From: Verrucomicrobiia bacterium
GTDB lineage: Bacteria; Verrucomicrobiota; Verrucomicrobiia; Verrucomicrobiales; DEV007
Direction of reading: 5' to 3'
DNA: 39,513 bases
Assembly (NCBI GenBank): GCA_020439995.1
Contig: JAGROY010000118.1
Span: 1-39,513, forward strand
The notes beneath the pieces were generated by a model that was given only the letters and a program-made list of their open reading frames with translations, was not told where the DNA came from and did no database searches. Position 1 is the stretch's first letter. Every line of letters starts with the position of its first letter. A program made the position numbers and the translations under genes. This document shows, one piece after another, positions 30,889-39,458 of this stretch.

Positions 30889-32040
30889 TTAGGCTTTGGT
30901 TGAACATCGAAATTCGGATTTGATTCCTTCCAGGTCGATCCAGTCGACCAGCGTAGCCAACGATGCCTGCCCGTCCTGATGCCAGAAGGGAGTTGGCATC
31001 TGACTCTGCCCCACTGCACAAATGCGCGAGACACCCAGAGACATAAGCAACCGGGCGTGTGACTCAGAACATGGAGCGATGGCAACACTGCTGAGATGCG
31101 GACGCACCAGCCGAAGATGTTCAGGCAGCGATTCCAGTGGAGGCAGCGGCTTCACGAACACAAGCCGGTTCAGGCAGGATACAGCAAATTGCGGTTCTTC
31201 CTCGTAGATCACCGTCCAGTCCGTCGACTTTTCAGACTGCCAGAGGTCGACCCGCGAATCGTTGGCTGCCCGGAAGGCATAGCTGCTTCGCAAATGTTGA
31301 ATCTCCTGCGCGGCCCCGGCATCAATCGGTAGACGCGGCGTATGCTCGTTAAATTCCTTCATGGCAACCGCGATCTGCCCGGCAAACGCGCGCGCCCCCC
31401 CCCCCTCATTCTCTGCCACATAGATCGTGTGCGGAGACAGACAGCCCTGCTGGTCGAAAAGGCTGACATCCCGCGCAGCCGCAGCAGCCAGACCTGAAAT
31501 GGCCGCATCGAAAATGATGGCAAAACTCAACCGATGCCCGTGCGCGATGAACTTTTGCCACGAACGTAAACGCCCACGAAAGTGCGCAACTGTCTCATCA
31601 GAACCGTAGACAATTACCGCTCCCGCCGACAGGAACCACGCATCCGGCAGCTCAACGGCGCATTCCACCGACTGGCTCAGCGATGCAGGCAACGCCGCGA
31701 GAAACGACTGCACCGCTTCACTGACAGCGGGCGCAGCGGAGGGAAGCTTCAGCAAATTGTGAGAACCTGACAAGACACCCAACGTGAGACTTTGCAGCGC
31801 AGCATTCGGTGTGTTCCCGGCGACGACATGCAGAATCGTGCGCGGCGGATTTGCCTTGGATAAAATCGGCCCGCGAGGACGGAATCCGTCCAGTATCTCT
31901 GCATGCCCTAGCTCGACCCGCACCCACTCCATTATATTATCAGCAGTGAGCTCGCTACCCATCGCATGCGGAAAACCACGCAGGGCAGCCGCCAGCGCCT
32001 CAGCTCTGTCACGGGTTGTGATCGATGAGGCTTCCTTCAT
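30889..32040 (-). CDS. luxC-like: LuxC-type acyl-CoA/acyl-protein reductase
   Basis: 383 residues. NADPH-dependent reductase of the LuxC family with an aldehyde-dehydrogenase-like fold: HVVAGNTPNAALQSLTLG (about 71-88) is the nucleotide-binding region, SLFDQQGCLSPHTIY (about 193-207) holds the catalytic Cys200, and VSCLNRLVFVKPL follows. It reduces a fatty acyl group to the aldehyde, receiving it from LuxE-type acyl-protein synthetase. The ATG overlaps the LuxE stop (ATGA at 32037-32040). No luxA or luxB is present, so bioluminescence is not implied. A run of 11 G codes for part of ENEGGGARA just after the active site (residues 213-215); see the repeat entry. Confidence 0.9.
   Translation of the reverse strand: MKEASSITTRDRAEALAAALRGFPHAMGSELTADNIMEWVRVELGHAEILDGFRPRGPILSKANPPRTILHVVAGNTPNAALQSLTLGVLSGSHNLLKLPSAAPAVSEAVQSFLAALPASLSQSVECAVELPDAWFLSAGAVIVYGSDETVAHFRGRLRSWQKFIAHGHRLSFAIIFDAAISGLAAAAARDVSLFDQQGCLSPHTIYVAENEGGGARAFAGQIAVAMKEFNEHTPRLPIDAGAAQEIQHLRSSYAFRAANDSRVDLWQSEKSTDWTVIYEEEPQFAVSCLNRLVFVKPLPPLESLPEHLRLVRPHLSSVAIAPCSESHARLLMSLGVSRICAVGQSQMPTPFWHQDGQASLATLVDWIDLEGIKSEFRCSTKA
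31395..31405 (-). repeat. Homopolymer run of 11 (C on plus, G in the luxC coding strand)
   Basis: The coding strand reads GAG followed by ten more G before CGCG, within codons for E-G-G-G-A. Slippage by one base would shift the frame at about residue 215 of 383. As written the frame is intact. Confidence 0.9.
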
Positions 32041-33161
32041 TGGGCATTCCTCATCAGTTCATCCGCCGCACGGGAACACCCCCGCGGCAAAGCACCAGGA
32101 TCGCGCCCGATCAACTCGAAGCCACCGCGCTCGCTCCGAATCGCCAGGTCTCGCGTCTGGATCGCCAGCACCGAATCGACATTCGCCAGATCCACGACCT
32201 CAACGTAACCACGCTCGCCGATCTCAACTTCGCTCCGCGTCTCAGGATTCACCACACGGGCCCGAGCCCAGGACGGCCCACGGTGGGGTCGACCGGTTCC
32301 TTCGGTGTAAAATTGCGAACTCAACTCGGTCATACTATACTCGTTTATGATACGGTCAGCAGACACGCCGAGATGACGCTCAAACAATCGATAAAGCTCC
32401 GGCTTCTCCAGCACCCTGCCGGAGCCCTTGTAACCGCCCGTCTCCATCACCACACTTCCTGATGGCAATGTTAGTGAAGAATCGGAGTCCGCGTCCATTT
32501 GCTCAAACCAGTTTAGAAAAGCAAGTGCCGTCCCTAACACTAGCACTGGCTGGTCAGGAGAAAGAACTTGCAGCGAAGCCCTGAGAGCATCCGCCCGGAG
32601 CCGCCCGTCCTTTTCAATAAAACAGCCGCCCCCTTCAGGAAGCATGCGCAGCAGGACTCCGACCATGTGTCCAAGCGATGATTCGGGCCAATCCGCAGGA
32701 GCCAAAGTGACAGAATAAAGGGGTAAGTGAGGGAGCCCCAGCTTCTTCCACGCGAACTCGATCGATGCGTCGTAAACGTCCAGTGAGTGAAAATAATGAG
32801 TGCCGCGCGCTTCGCCAGTCGTCCCGCTGGTGCGAAACCGGAACCGTGCAGCCTCCGGCGATCCGCAGACGAGCGGGAGGGACTCCCATTTGAAAACGTC
32901 AGTGGAAACCGCCGGAATCTGTGTCCAGTGGTCAACGTGCTCTCCTCCCAGCGACTGAACATACCTGGCGTACGCTCCATTCCATCGCAACTGATGCCGA
33001 AACACAGCGAGCGCGAGTTCATTGAACTCCGTGTCGCCGAGATCGGCAGCGCGCATCGCAGCCACGATCCACTTCGCCAACGCCGATCGTTCGGCATCAA
33101 ACGCGTCGGTTGGTGATGTGGGTCTTCGGGGCACTTCGCCACCTTGTCGCCACACTTTCAC
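32037..33161 (-). CDS. luxE-like: LuxE/acyl-protein synthetase-like, AMP-forming ligase
   Basis: 374 residues. Adenylate-forming enzyme of the LuxE group: FRTSGTTGEARGTHYFH (about 109-125) is the P-loop-like motif, NEYSMTELSSQFY is the conserved mid-domain motif, and RGYVEVVDLANVDSVLAIQTRD is the end of the A-type core. It activates a fatty acid as the acyl-AMP and hands the acyl to LuxC. It overlaps luxC by 4 bp. The pair is probably for fatty aldehyde or alcohol (wax or lipid) production, as in non-luminous bacteria; that is an inference. It is divergent from the AroE-like gene at 33246 with 84 bp between. Confidence 0.9.
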   Translation of the reverse strand: MKVWRQGGEVPRRPTSPTDAFDAERSALAKWIVAAMRAADLGDTEFNELALAVFRHQLRWNGAYARYVQSLGGEHVDHWTQIPAVSTDVFKWESLPLVCGSPEAARFRFRTSGTTGEARGTHYFHSLDVYDASIEFAWKKLGLPHLPLYSVTLAPADWPESSLGHMVGVLLRMLPEGGGCFIEKDGRLRADALRASLQVLSPDQPVLVLGTALAFLNWFEQMDADSDSSLTLPSGSVVMETGGYKGSGRVLEKPELYRLFERHLGVSADRIINEYSMTELSSQFYTEGTGRPHRGPSWARARVVNPETRSEVEIGERGYVEVVDLANVDSVLAIQTRDLAIRSERGGFELIGRDPGALPRGCSRAADELMRNAQ

Positions 33162-33245
33162 TTTGTCAAAATCCTATCGGGAGCACCCATGCCGGGAAAG
33201 ACCGGGCTTCCCCCAGCTGGCCAAATGCGCTAACAGTCCCGCACA

Positions 33246-34196
33246 GTGACACATTCAAATACACTCCCCATCCCGCACCAGCCGACGATGTATTTCATCG
33301 GTGTCACGACGGCGCAGTCGTCCATCAATCCCGTTTTCCCAAAGTGGGCAGAGGCGCTGGGACTGGACAATGCCGCGCTGCTGGGCATCGACTTTGCAGT
33401 GCACGATGAACCGCATCACTACCGGGAAGCCGTGGCTTTTATCAAAGCACATCCGATGGCCATGGGCGCTCTGGTGACCACTCACAAGATCGACTTGTTC
33501 AATGCCGCAGAGGATCTATTCGACGCAATGGATCCGCTGTCACGAAGCATGGGAGAGATCAGCAGTATTTATAAACGCGATGGTAAACTGTACGGACGCA
33601 CCGTTGATCCGATGAATGGGGGCAAGGCGCTAAATGCCCTGCTGCCCAAAGACTATTGGAAGGCAGATCAGACCTCCCCTGCTGCATGCATCCTCGGCGC
33701 TGGCGGTGCGGGCATAGCGCTGAGCTGGTTCCTGATGCAGTCTGGCCGCGATCACCCAAAGCGAATCATGATCAGCGACCGTGATCCGGCAAAGCTCGAA
33801 CAAATGAAGCGGTTTCACGCCGCACTTGAGAGCGAGTCCGTTCTGGAGTACCACTACTGTCCAAAGCCGGTCGACAATGATGCCCTGGTCGCCCAGTCGC
33901 CACCCGGGTCTCTGATCGTGAACGCAACCGGTCTCGGAAAAGATGCGCCAGGATCACCACTCACCGGTGCCGTTCAATTTCCGCCAGGCGCGATCGCCTG
34001 GGATCTTAATTATCGCGGCCAGCTGGTTTTTCTAGACCAAGCTCGATCTCAGCCACACGTTCGTGCTGTCGATGGCTGGCAATATTTTATCTACGGTTGG
34101 AGCAGCGTAATCGCCGATGTATTCGACCTCGAGATCGCTGATGGCAGCGAGGAATTGGCGGAGTTGTCGCGGCTCGCCATCGACTGTAGGACGTAA
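33246..34196 (+). CDS. Shikimate/quinate dehydrogenase-like protein
   Basis: 316 residues from a GTG at 33246; the ATG at 33288 gives MYFIGVTT and is the alternative by homology. The N-terminal substrate domain has GVTTAQSSINPVFPKWAEAL (the S-x-S motif where shikimate binds), GALVTTHKIDLF (T-H-K, with the catalytic Lys) and TVDPMNGGKAL (Asp). The NADP domain has ACILGAGGAGIALSWFL and LIVNATGLGKDAPGSPL. The layout fits AroE, but the substrate loops differ from housekeeping AroE, so it may be a paralogue for quinate or an unknown hydroaromatic compound. No other aro genes are nearby. Confidence 0.8.
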   Translation: MTHSNTLPIPHQPTMYFIGVTTAQSSINPVFPKWAEALGLDNAALLGIDFAVHDEPHHYREAVAFIKAHPMAMGALVTTHKIDLFNAAEDLFDAMDPLSRSMGEISSIYKRDGKLYGRTVDPMNGGKALNALLPKDYWKADQTSPAACILGAGGAGIALSWFLMQSGRDHPKRIMISDRDPAKLEQMKRFHAALESESVLEYHYCPKPVDNDALVAQSPPGSLIVNATGLGKDAPGSPLTGAVQFPPGAIAWDLNYRGQLVFLDQARSQPHVRAVDGWQYFIYGWSSVIADVFDLEIADGSEELAELSRLAIDCRT

Positions 34197-34289
34197 TCAC
34201 GCCGATCTTGAGAGTTTGCACGTCGAGTGTTCGTCCTTGCTGTCGATGACAGAAAATGCTTTAGTGCCCCTGTCGATCCACTCTCAAAT

Positions 34290-34925
34290 ATGCGCCACTA
34301 CATCCACCCCATTCTCATTGCTATCACTGCAATGATGCTCTCTTCGTGCTACTACGATGACACCTATTACGGTGATTACGGATACAACAGTAGACCCGTA
34401 CAATCCTACGGCCCTGGATACTACGGAGGAGGTTATGGCCCCAGTTATTATGCGCCGTCCTACAACCGTTACTACTACGATTGGTACGACATTGACAGGG
34501 CACGTTACAACCGCCTGTCACACGCCGAACGGGCACGCTACGAGCGACTCGTGAGAGATCGCATGCGGCGCGAAAACATCCATTATGATCGGCACGACAG
34601 TCGAGGTTCATCCCAGCGCAAAAGCAACAACAACAGCAGCAGCCGGGATCGCGATCGGGACCGAGATCGTGCACGCGACTCCCACCCCTCGTCGAGTCAG
34701 CGTTCCAGCAGCCGCCCGTCGTCGTCATCGTCCAACCGCGACCGTGTAATTTCCCGCACGTCAACGACCACAGTGTCAAGGCGCTCTGCAGCAGAGCATG
34801 CGGCCAATGCCAGCAAAAGCCGGAGCGGCAGCTCGTCACATCGAAGCAGTGGCAGCAGCAGCCGGAGCAGTGGAAGAGACCGCGACTCTAAGGACGAGAA
34901 TCCGCGATCAAAACGCGGCAGCTAA
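34290..34925 (+). CDS. Low-complexity lipoprotein rich in Tyr, then Ser/Arg/Asp
   Basis: About 211 residues from the ATG at 34290, giving MRHYIHPILIAITAMMLSSC with a lipobox LSSC (the in-frame start at 34227 would bury it). The mature part starts with a Tyr/Gly-rich region (to about residue 65), then a short helix with RLSHAERARYERLVRDR. It ends with a long Ser/Arg/Asp-rich tail containing RDRDRDRDRARD and many SS/SR pairs. It has no recognised domain. Probably an envelope lipoprotein with an unstructured charged tail; function unknown. A 14-bp perfect palindrome follows the stop. Confidence 0.65.
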   Translation: MRHYIHPILIAITAMMLSSCYYDDTYYGDYGYNSRPVQSYGPGYYGGGYGPSYYAPSYNRYYYDWYDIDRARYNRLSHAERARYERLVRDRMRRENIHYDRHDSRGSSQRKSNNNSSSRDRDRDRDRARDSHPSSSQRSSSRPSSSSSNRDRVISRTSTTTVSRRSAAEHAANASKSRSGSSSHRSSGSSSRSSGRDRDSKDENPRSKRGS

Positions 34926-34975
34926 GAGACATTTCCACTTTTGATGGTATCCTTGCGCGCACGCGGAAATCGCTG

Positions 34976-34989
34976 GCCCGTCGACGGGC
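34976..34989. repeat. 14-bp perfect palindrome GCCCGTCGACGGGC
   Basis: The sequence is its own reverse complement, centred between 34982 and 34983, in the gap between two lipoprotein genes. There is no T-run, so it is not a typical terminator; it could be a protein-binding site or chance. Confidence 0.5.
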
Positions 34990-35034
34990 TCCTACCCCAC
35001 TCAAGCAAGACTATTTTTCAGATCAATGGAAGTG

Positions 35035-35751
35035 ATGAAGAACGCGAATCTTTCAAGATGTTTGTTGGCTGCGATTGTCGGAACTTCGCTTGCCTGTGTC
35101 CTCGTAGGCTGCGGATCGCTGCCAACCATGGGAAGGCACACGGTCGACACCGTGTTTGATTTGCACGGGCTCAAAATCCGTGCCCCGGAAGGTAAAGAAT
35201 GGCACCATATCGAAGATCAGGACGGCCAGCATTTTGTCATGTTGCGCGATGAACTTGCCGACTACGTGGTGCTCTATTCAGTCACAACACCATCGGAACG
35301 CAAGCTCACATCACTTGAGCAACTGTTCGCCCGGCTGAACACGGACCCAGCGCTGGAGTATGAATCCCTCGAAATGGGAATCGTGGAGGGCACACCAGTG
35401 ATCCGCTTCAGCCGCCACGAGGAAGACGACGGCGCGGCCTACGAACTCGTCCGCCAGCGGATGCAACTGAAAGCCCGGCCCGACTACCCGAAATACTACA
35501 CGAGCACGCGCGGGTTCATGTTGCTCCATCCCGAGGATCCCGATTGCTTTGTCACGGTTGCCTGCGCTCGCACGAGCTACCATGGATTCATTGGATCACA
35601 TTTTGAAGAAATCTCAGAGGGCTTCTTCAATGAGTTTGTGAGAGAGAATATCCCGTCACAGGAAGTGCAGCAGGACGATCTCGGCCAGATGGCTGGCAGC
35701 CCCACAGCCGTGATAACGTATGGCGAAGCGCCGACGGACCTGTTCGAATAA
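35035..35751 (+). CDS. Lipoprotein of unknown function
   Basis: About 238 residues from the ATG at 35035 (an in-frame ATG at 35026 adds three). The signal ends in VLVGCG, a lipobox (LVGC) with Cys near residue 26. The mature part has a short hydrophobic HGLKIRAPEGKEWHHIEDQD, a mixed alpha/beta pattern and GFMLLHPEDPDCFVTVACAR; no known domain is recognised. It is followed within 3 bp by the aldolase-like gene, so the two may share a transcript. Confidence 0.7.
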   Translation: MKNANLSRCLLAAIVGTSLACVLVGCGSLPTMGRHTVDTVFDLHGLKIRAPEGKEWHHIEDQDGQHFVMLRDELADYVVLYSVTTPSERKLTSLEQLFARLNTDPALEYESLEMGIVEGTPVIRFSRHEEDDGAAYELVRQRMQLKARPDYPKYYTSTRGFMLLHPEDPDCFVTVACARTSYHGFIGSHFEEISEGFFNEFVRENIPSQEVQQDDLGQMAGSPTAVITYGEAPTDLFE

Positions 35752-35754
35752 CCG

Positions 35755-36795
35755 ATGGATCACTACGCCTTTGGCAGCGACAATGTAGCCGGCATTTGCC
35801 CTGAAGCTTGGCGGGCAATGGAGGCCGCGAATTCGGGTGACGCCTCGCCGTACGGCTCGGACACTCACACCGCCAGAGTCTGCGACCGCGTTCGCGAAAT
35901 CTTCGAGACCGACTGCGATGTCTACTTTGTGTTCAACGGAACTGCAGCGAACTCGCTGGCCATCACTTCGATCTGCCAGTCCTACCATGCGGTCATCTGT
36001 CACGCGAAATCCCATCTGCAAACGGACGAGTGCGGGGCACCCGAGTTCTTCACTCGTGGGGCAAAATTGATCACCTGCGCCGGCGATCTCGCGAAACTCA
36101 CTCCGGAAGCCGTTCTATCCGCCGCGTCGAAGCGCCGGGACCTTCATTTTTCCAAGCCCCGCGCGCTCAGCCTCACCCAAGCCACAGAGTTCGGCACGAT
36201 TTATCAGCCCGATGAGATTGCCGCTCTAGCAGCCGTGGCGCGCAGCTCCGGACTCAAAATCCACATGGACGGTGCCCGCTTTGCCAATGCAGCAGCCAGC
36301 TTGGCGGCAACGCCTGCTGAGATCACGTGGAAATCCGGGGTCGACGTCATCACTTTTGGCGGCACCAAACTGGGCGGAGGCATCGGCGATGCTGTGGTAT
36401 TCTTCGATCGAGAATTGGCACATGAATTCGATTACCGTTGCAAGCAGGCCGGGCAGTTAGCCTCAAAAATGCGCTTCATAACCGCCGCCTGGGAAGGTCT
36501 GCTGGATGGAGATACCTGGCTGCAAATCGCTCACCGGGCAAATCAGCACGCCCGGGATCTGGCTGCCGGGCTCCGTGAGATCGACGGCGTTGAGATCCTG
36601 TTCCCAGTTGAAGCCAACGCGGTCTTCGCGCGTTTCTCACCGGCTATCGATGCGGCACTGCAAAAGGCTGGCTGGCACTACTACTCGCTGGCAGGTATCG
36701 GCGACTCGCGACTGATGTGCTCTTGGAGGACGACTAAAGACGATGTCGATGCCTTCCTCACCTCCGCCCGCCAGGCTTCCGCCCACAGCGCCTGA
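35755..36795 (+). CDS. Threonine aldolase-like PLP enzyme (LtaE family)
   Basis: 346 residues. Fold-type I PLP enzyme: FGSDNVAGICPEAWRAM at the start, YGSDTHTARVCDRVREIF, FVFNGTAANSLAI, HAKSHLQTDECGAPEF, SLTQATEFGTIYQPDEI, KIHMDGARFANA (PLP-ring Asp) and VITFGGTKLGG (PLP Lys). This matches the low-specificity threonine aldolase/beta-eliminating lyase family, which cleaves beta-hydroxy amino acids to glycine and an aldehyde. The length fits. It starts 3 bp after the lipoprotein stop and is followed by a PAP2 gene after 44 bp. Confidence 0.9.
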   Translation: MDHYAFGSDNVAGICPEAWRAMEAANSGDASPYGSDTHTARVCDRVREIFETDCDVYFVFNGTAANSLAITSICQSYHAVICHAKSHLQTDECGAPEFFTRGAKLITCAGDLAKLTPEAVLSAASKRRDLHFSKPRALSLTQATEFGTIYQPDEIAALAAVARSSGLKIHMDGARFANAAASLAATPAEITWKSGVDVITFGGTKLGGGIGDAVVFFDRELAHEFDYRCKQAGQLASKMRFITAAWEGLLDGDTWLQIAHRANQHARDLAAGLREIDGVEILFPVEANAVFARFSPAIDAALQKAGWHYYSLAGIGDSRLMCSWRTTKDDVDAFLTSARQASAHSA

Positions 36796-36838
36796 AAAGA
36801 CAGCGTGAAAATCCCGGAGGACACGCTACCATCCACCC

Positions 36839-37477
36839 GTGGACAGAGCGATCCTGCTAAAAATCAATCAAGACTGGAGTCACCCTGCTCTCGACCGGAT
36901 CATGGTGGCCTTCTCATCGCTGCCCGTATGGACACCGATATTTGCGATACTGATCGTGGCCTTGATCTGGAAGGGAACGTGGCGGGTTCGCTTGTTTTTC
37001 GTTGTGTTAGGGGTAACCATTGCCGTCAATGACGGAATCGTCGCCCGCACCTTGAAACACACCGTCAACCGGCCGCGACCGCACCAGACGGAACTCGGCA
37101 TCGTAACGCGCTCCATCCACCGCGACGGAATCGCGCAGATCGCCATTTTCAAACCCATCCGCATCCGTGACTCCAAGCCATCGGAAAAAGGTACGATAGA
37201 AGGCCGGTCGTTCCCGTCCGCCCACACGATGAACACGTTCGCCGCTGCAACTGCCACTTTTCTGTGCTTTGGCCGCTGGTGGTGGCTGCTGTACCTGCCC
37301 GCATCTCTCGTCGCTTATTCCAGAGTCTACACAGGATCTCACTGGCCCAGCGACATCCCCCCTTCGATAGCCATGGGGGTACTCTTTGGCTGGCTGGTTC
37401 CGGTGCTGCTCAACCGCGCATGGAAGACCTACGGGGCACGCTTCCATCACCTGTGCCCTAGTCTCCTCAAGAATTGA
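36839..37477 (+). CDS. PAP2 superfamily membrane phosphatase
   Basis: 212 residues from a GTG at 36839. The three motifs of the PAP2/type 2 phosphatidic acid phosphatase family are all present: KHTVNRPRP (K-x6-RP), PSAHTMN (PSxH, usually PSGH, so Ala replaces Gly) and SRVYTGSHWPSDI (SR-x5-H-x3-D). Around five hydrophobic segments surround them. It probably removes a phosphate from a lipid such as undecaprenyl pyrophosphate or phosphatidic acid at the membrane. Its TGA overlaps the TTG start of the next gene, a glycosyltransferase, suggesting co-translation and a shared role in envelope polysaccharide or lipid work. Confidence 0.85.
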   Translation: MDRAILLKINQDWSHPALDRIMVAFSSLPVWTPIFAILIVALIWKGTWRVRLFFVVLGVTIAVNDGIVARTLKHTVNRPRPHQTELGIVTRSIHRDGIAQIAIFKPIRIRDSKPSEKGTIEGRSFPSAHTMNTFAAATATFLCFGRWWWLLYLPASLVAYSRVYTGSHWPSDIPPSIAMGVLFGWLVPVLLNRAWKTYGARFHHLCPSLLKN

Positions 37478-38697
37478 ACATTCGCTCAAGTGAGTGTAGG
37501 CTAAGCACCTTGGAAACAACGCCTCGTAACAGAATCTTACTCTACGACGACAGCCCCATTTTCGGTGGGCATGAAGTCATGACTCTGTTGGCACTCGAGG
37601 CAATGGCACAGCACACGGATTGGGAACTCCATTTTATTGCATGCGAGTCGAATCAGCGCCTGATCAGTCAACTGAAGGATCTCGCTCAGCACTACCACTC
37701 ACTCACAGTCACCCTTTTGCCCCACGCGTTCCACCGGCTTCAGGGCATCCTGAATCATTTCCAACGCGGTCGGATCGCCCGACTCGCTCAACAATTCGAA
37801 TCGCTGACACCCGATATGGCGCTCATCATTCAAGGCGACATCGAAATTTCATCCACCGGCCTCCTCGCGGCGAAGAAGGCTCACATTCCGGCAATTTCTT
37901 ACATTCCCCTGCCCCACAATCAGGTCGAGAAGGGAGGCAAGCACGGTGCCCTTCGCGATTTGTTCGCACGCCACCTCTACTCTGTACCCGATGGCTTCAT
38001 CACGATTAGCACAGTGCTGGCCGACATGCTGCGCACCAAGGGAATAGCGGCACCAATCAAGGTCGTCTACAACGGCATTGCCACCGACCAATATTATCCA
38101 GTCGATCGCGACACAGCCCGCCACACTCTAAAACTCCCGAACGATTCTGTGATCGTCGGCATCGCCGGTCGGCTTGAACGCAAACAGAAGCAACAGCAAC
38201 TCCTACTCGAAGCCATCGCATCTCCTTCGCCACCGCTCAGTATCGCCCATGCGGCCCTTTGCGGCGATGGGCAGGATCGAGAATTTCTGCAACAACTCTC
38301 CACACAGCTTGGCATTACCTCACGCACACACTTTCTTGAGTGGCGCAATGACCTCGCCACTTTTTACTCCGCACTCGACGTCCTGGCAATTCCCTCGCGC
38401 TATGAAGGCGTGCCGCTCGTCATGCTGGAAGCCCTCTGCTGCGGGACACCCGTGGTAGCAGGAAATCGCGACGGCATGAAAGAAATGCTCCCCGCCGAGT
38501 GGCTGTTCGAGCCCGGCGACGTCACAGGATTCCGCAATGCCATCAACTCGGTCATCTCGAATTCTGACGCCACACGCGCTCAGATCGCCCAACTACAAAA
38601 CCGCATCCACCAGTCCATGACCGTCGATGCCTTTGGCACTTCCTTCACCCGGGCCGTTTCCGAATTTGTCCAGCAATTCACCCTAACACAAACATAA
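37474..38697 (+). CDS. Glycosyltransferase family 4 protein
   Basis: 407 residues from a TTG at 37474 that overlaps the PAP2 stop. GT-B fold: the N-terminal half has ILLYDDSPIFGGHEVMTLL, with the usual GG-x-E/x-H start motif, and HIPAISYIPLPHNQVEKGG. The C-terminal half has VYNGIATDQYYPVD, VIVGIAGRLERKQKQQQLLL (donor-binding), HFLEWRNDLATFYSALDVLAI and PSRYEGVPLVMLEALCCGTP (E-x7-E catalytic motif, nucleotide-sugar binding). It transfers a sugar to a lipid or polysaccharide; the acceptor is unknown. The pair with PAP2 suggests an envelope glycan or glycolipid locus. Confidence 0.88.
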   Translation: MNIRSSECRLSTLETTPRNRILLYDDSPIFGGHEVMTLLALEAMAQHTDWELHFIACESNQRLISQLKDLAQHYHSLTVTLLPHAFHRLQGILNHFQRGRIARLAQQFESLTPDMALIIQGDIEISSTGLLAAKKAHIPAISYIPLPHNQVEKGGKHGALRDLFARHLYSVPDGFITISTVLADMLRTKGIAAPIKVVYNGIATDQYYPVDRDTARHTLKLPNDSVIVGIAGRLERKQKQQQLLLEAIASPSPPLSIAHAALCGDGQDREFLQQLSTQLGITSRTHFLEWRNDLATFYSALDVLAIPSRYEGVPLVMLEALCCGTPVVAGNRDGMKEMLPAEWLFEPGDVTGFRNAINSVISNSDATRAQIAQLQNRIHQSMTVDAFGTSFTRAVSEFVQQFTLTQT

Positions 38698-38699
38698 AA

Positions 38700-39389
38700 T
38701 TGCCCCAGCTACCCTTCGTTTTCTTCGACGCCGCAGGCACCCTGTTTCACCTTTCCGAGTCAGTCGGCGCCGGATATTCGCGCATCGCCGCCGACTTTGG
38801 CTTCCAATTGGATCCAGCCGCAACCGACGCGGCATTCCGGACAGCATTCGCCGCAGTCGAGCAGCCATCTTACATCCATGGCCCAGACGAAGACGCCGAT
38901 CGATGCTGGTGGAAAGAATTTGTCGCCTGGGTATTTAGCGAGGCAGGCGAAGAACCCCAGCGTTCCAGCTTCTCCGATTGCTTCGATGTCTTGTTCTCAT
39001 TCTATGGCAAAGCCGACGCCTGGCAGCTCTTTCCCGAGACTGTCGATACCCTGCACCTTCTTCAGAGCAAAGGGTTTGAAATTGGTGTACTTTCCAATTT
39101 CGATCGCCGTCTCTGCGCGATTCTTGACGCACTGGACATCGGCGACGCCTTCTCCCACGTGATCATCTCCAGTGAGATCGGTGCCGCCAAGCCACATCCT
39201 AAGATCTTCCACACAGCCGCCGAGCGCGTAGGCCGATCCCCCGGGGACTGCATCCTCATCGGCGACGACCCTCAGCGCGATCAAACCGGTGGACTCGCTG
39301 CCGGATACCAGGCAGTTCACTTGGTAAACCGACCGTCCGAAGACCTAAAAACCCTCGCAAACACCGTGATTTCAGGCATTTCCAGCTAA
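38700..39389 (+). CDS. HAD-superfamily hydrolase (REG-2-like)
   Basis: 229 residues from a TTG at 38700, only 2 bp after the preceding stop. HAD motif I is FFDAAGTLF, with the nucleophile Asp and Ala two residues later as in the REG-2-like subfamily; motif II is IGVLSNFD; motif III is AAKPHPKIF (Lys); motif IV is ILIGDDPQRD. A helical cap domain lies between motifs I and II. It hydrolyses a small phosphorylated metabolite; the substrate is unknown. Probably co-transcribed with the glycosyltransferase. Confidence 0.88.
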   Translation: MPQLPFVFFDAAGTLFHLSESVGAGYSRIAADFGFQLDPAATDAAFRTAFAAVEQPSYIHGPDEDADRCWWKEFVAWVFSEAGEEPQRSSFSDCFDVLFSFYGKADAWQLFPETVDTLHLLQSKGFEIGVLSNFDRRLCAILDALDIGDAFSHVIISSEIGAAKPHPKIFHTAAERVGRSPGDCILIGDDPQRDQTGGLAAGYQAVHLVNRPSEDLKTLANTVISGISS

Positions 39390-39403
39390 TTTCCTAAAAT
39401 CAC

Positions 39404-39431
39404 TTGCGCCTCCTCCATTTCTGCCTTAAAA
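39404..39431 (+). promoter_or_regulatory. Weak candidate promoter for the tRNA
   Basis: TTGCGC (39404-39409) and TTAAAA (39426-39431) are separated by 16 bp, and the tRNA starts 28 bp downstream of the -10-like hexamer. The match is weak. Confidence 0.3.
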
Positions 39432-39458
39432 AACGACTCCCTCTGGCTGAGGAAAAAA

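Noticed and set aside
31395..31405. Sequencing error in luxC
   Set aside because: The frame is intact as written and the flanking protein sequence is well conserved, although tract length in a homopolymer is always error-prone.
30889..33161. Bioluminescence operon
   Set aside because: Only the luxC and luxE types are present; no luxA, luxB, luxD or luxG homologue is seen in the window.
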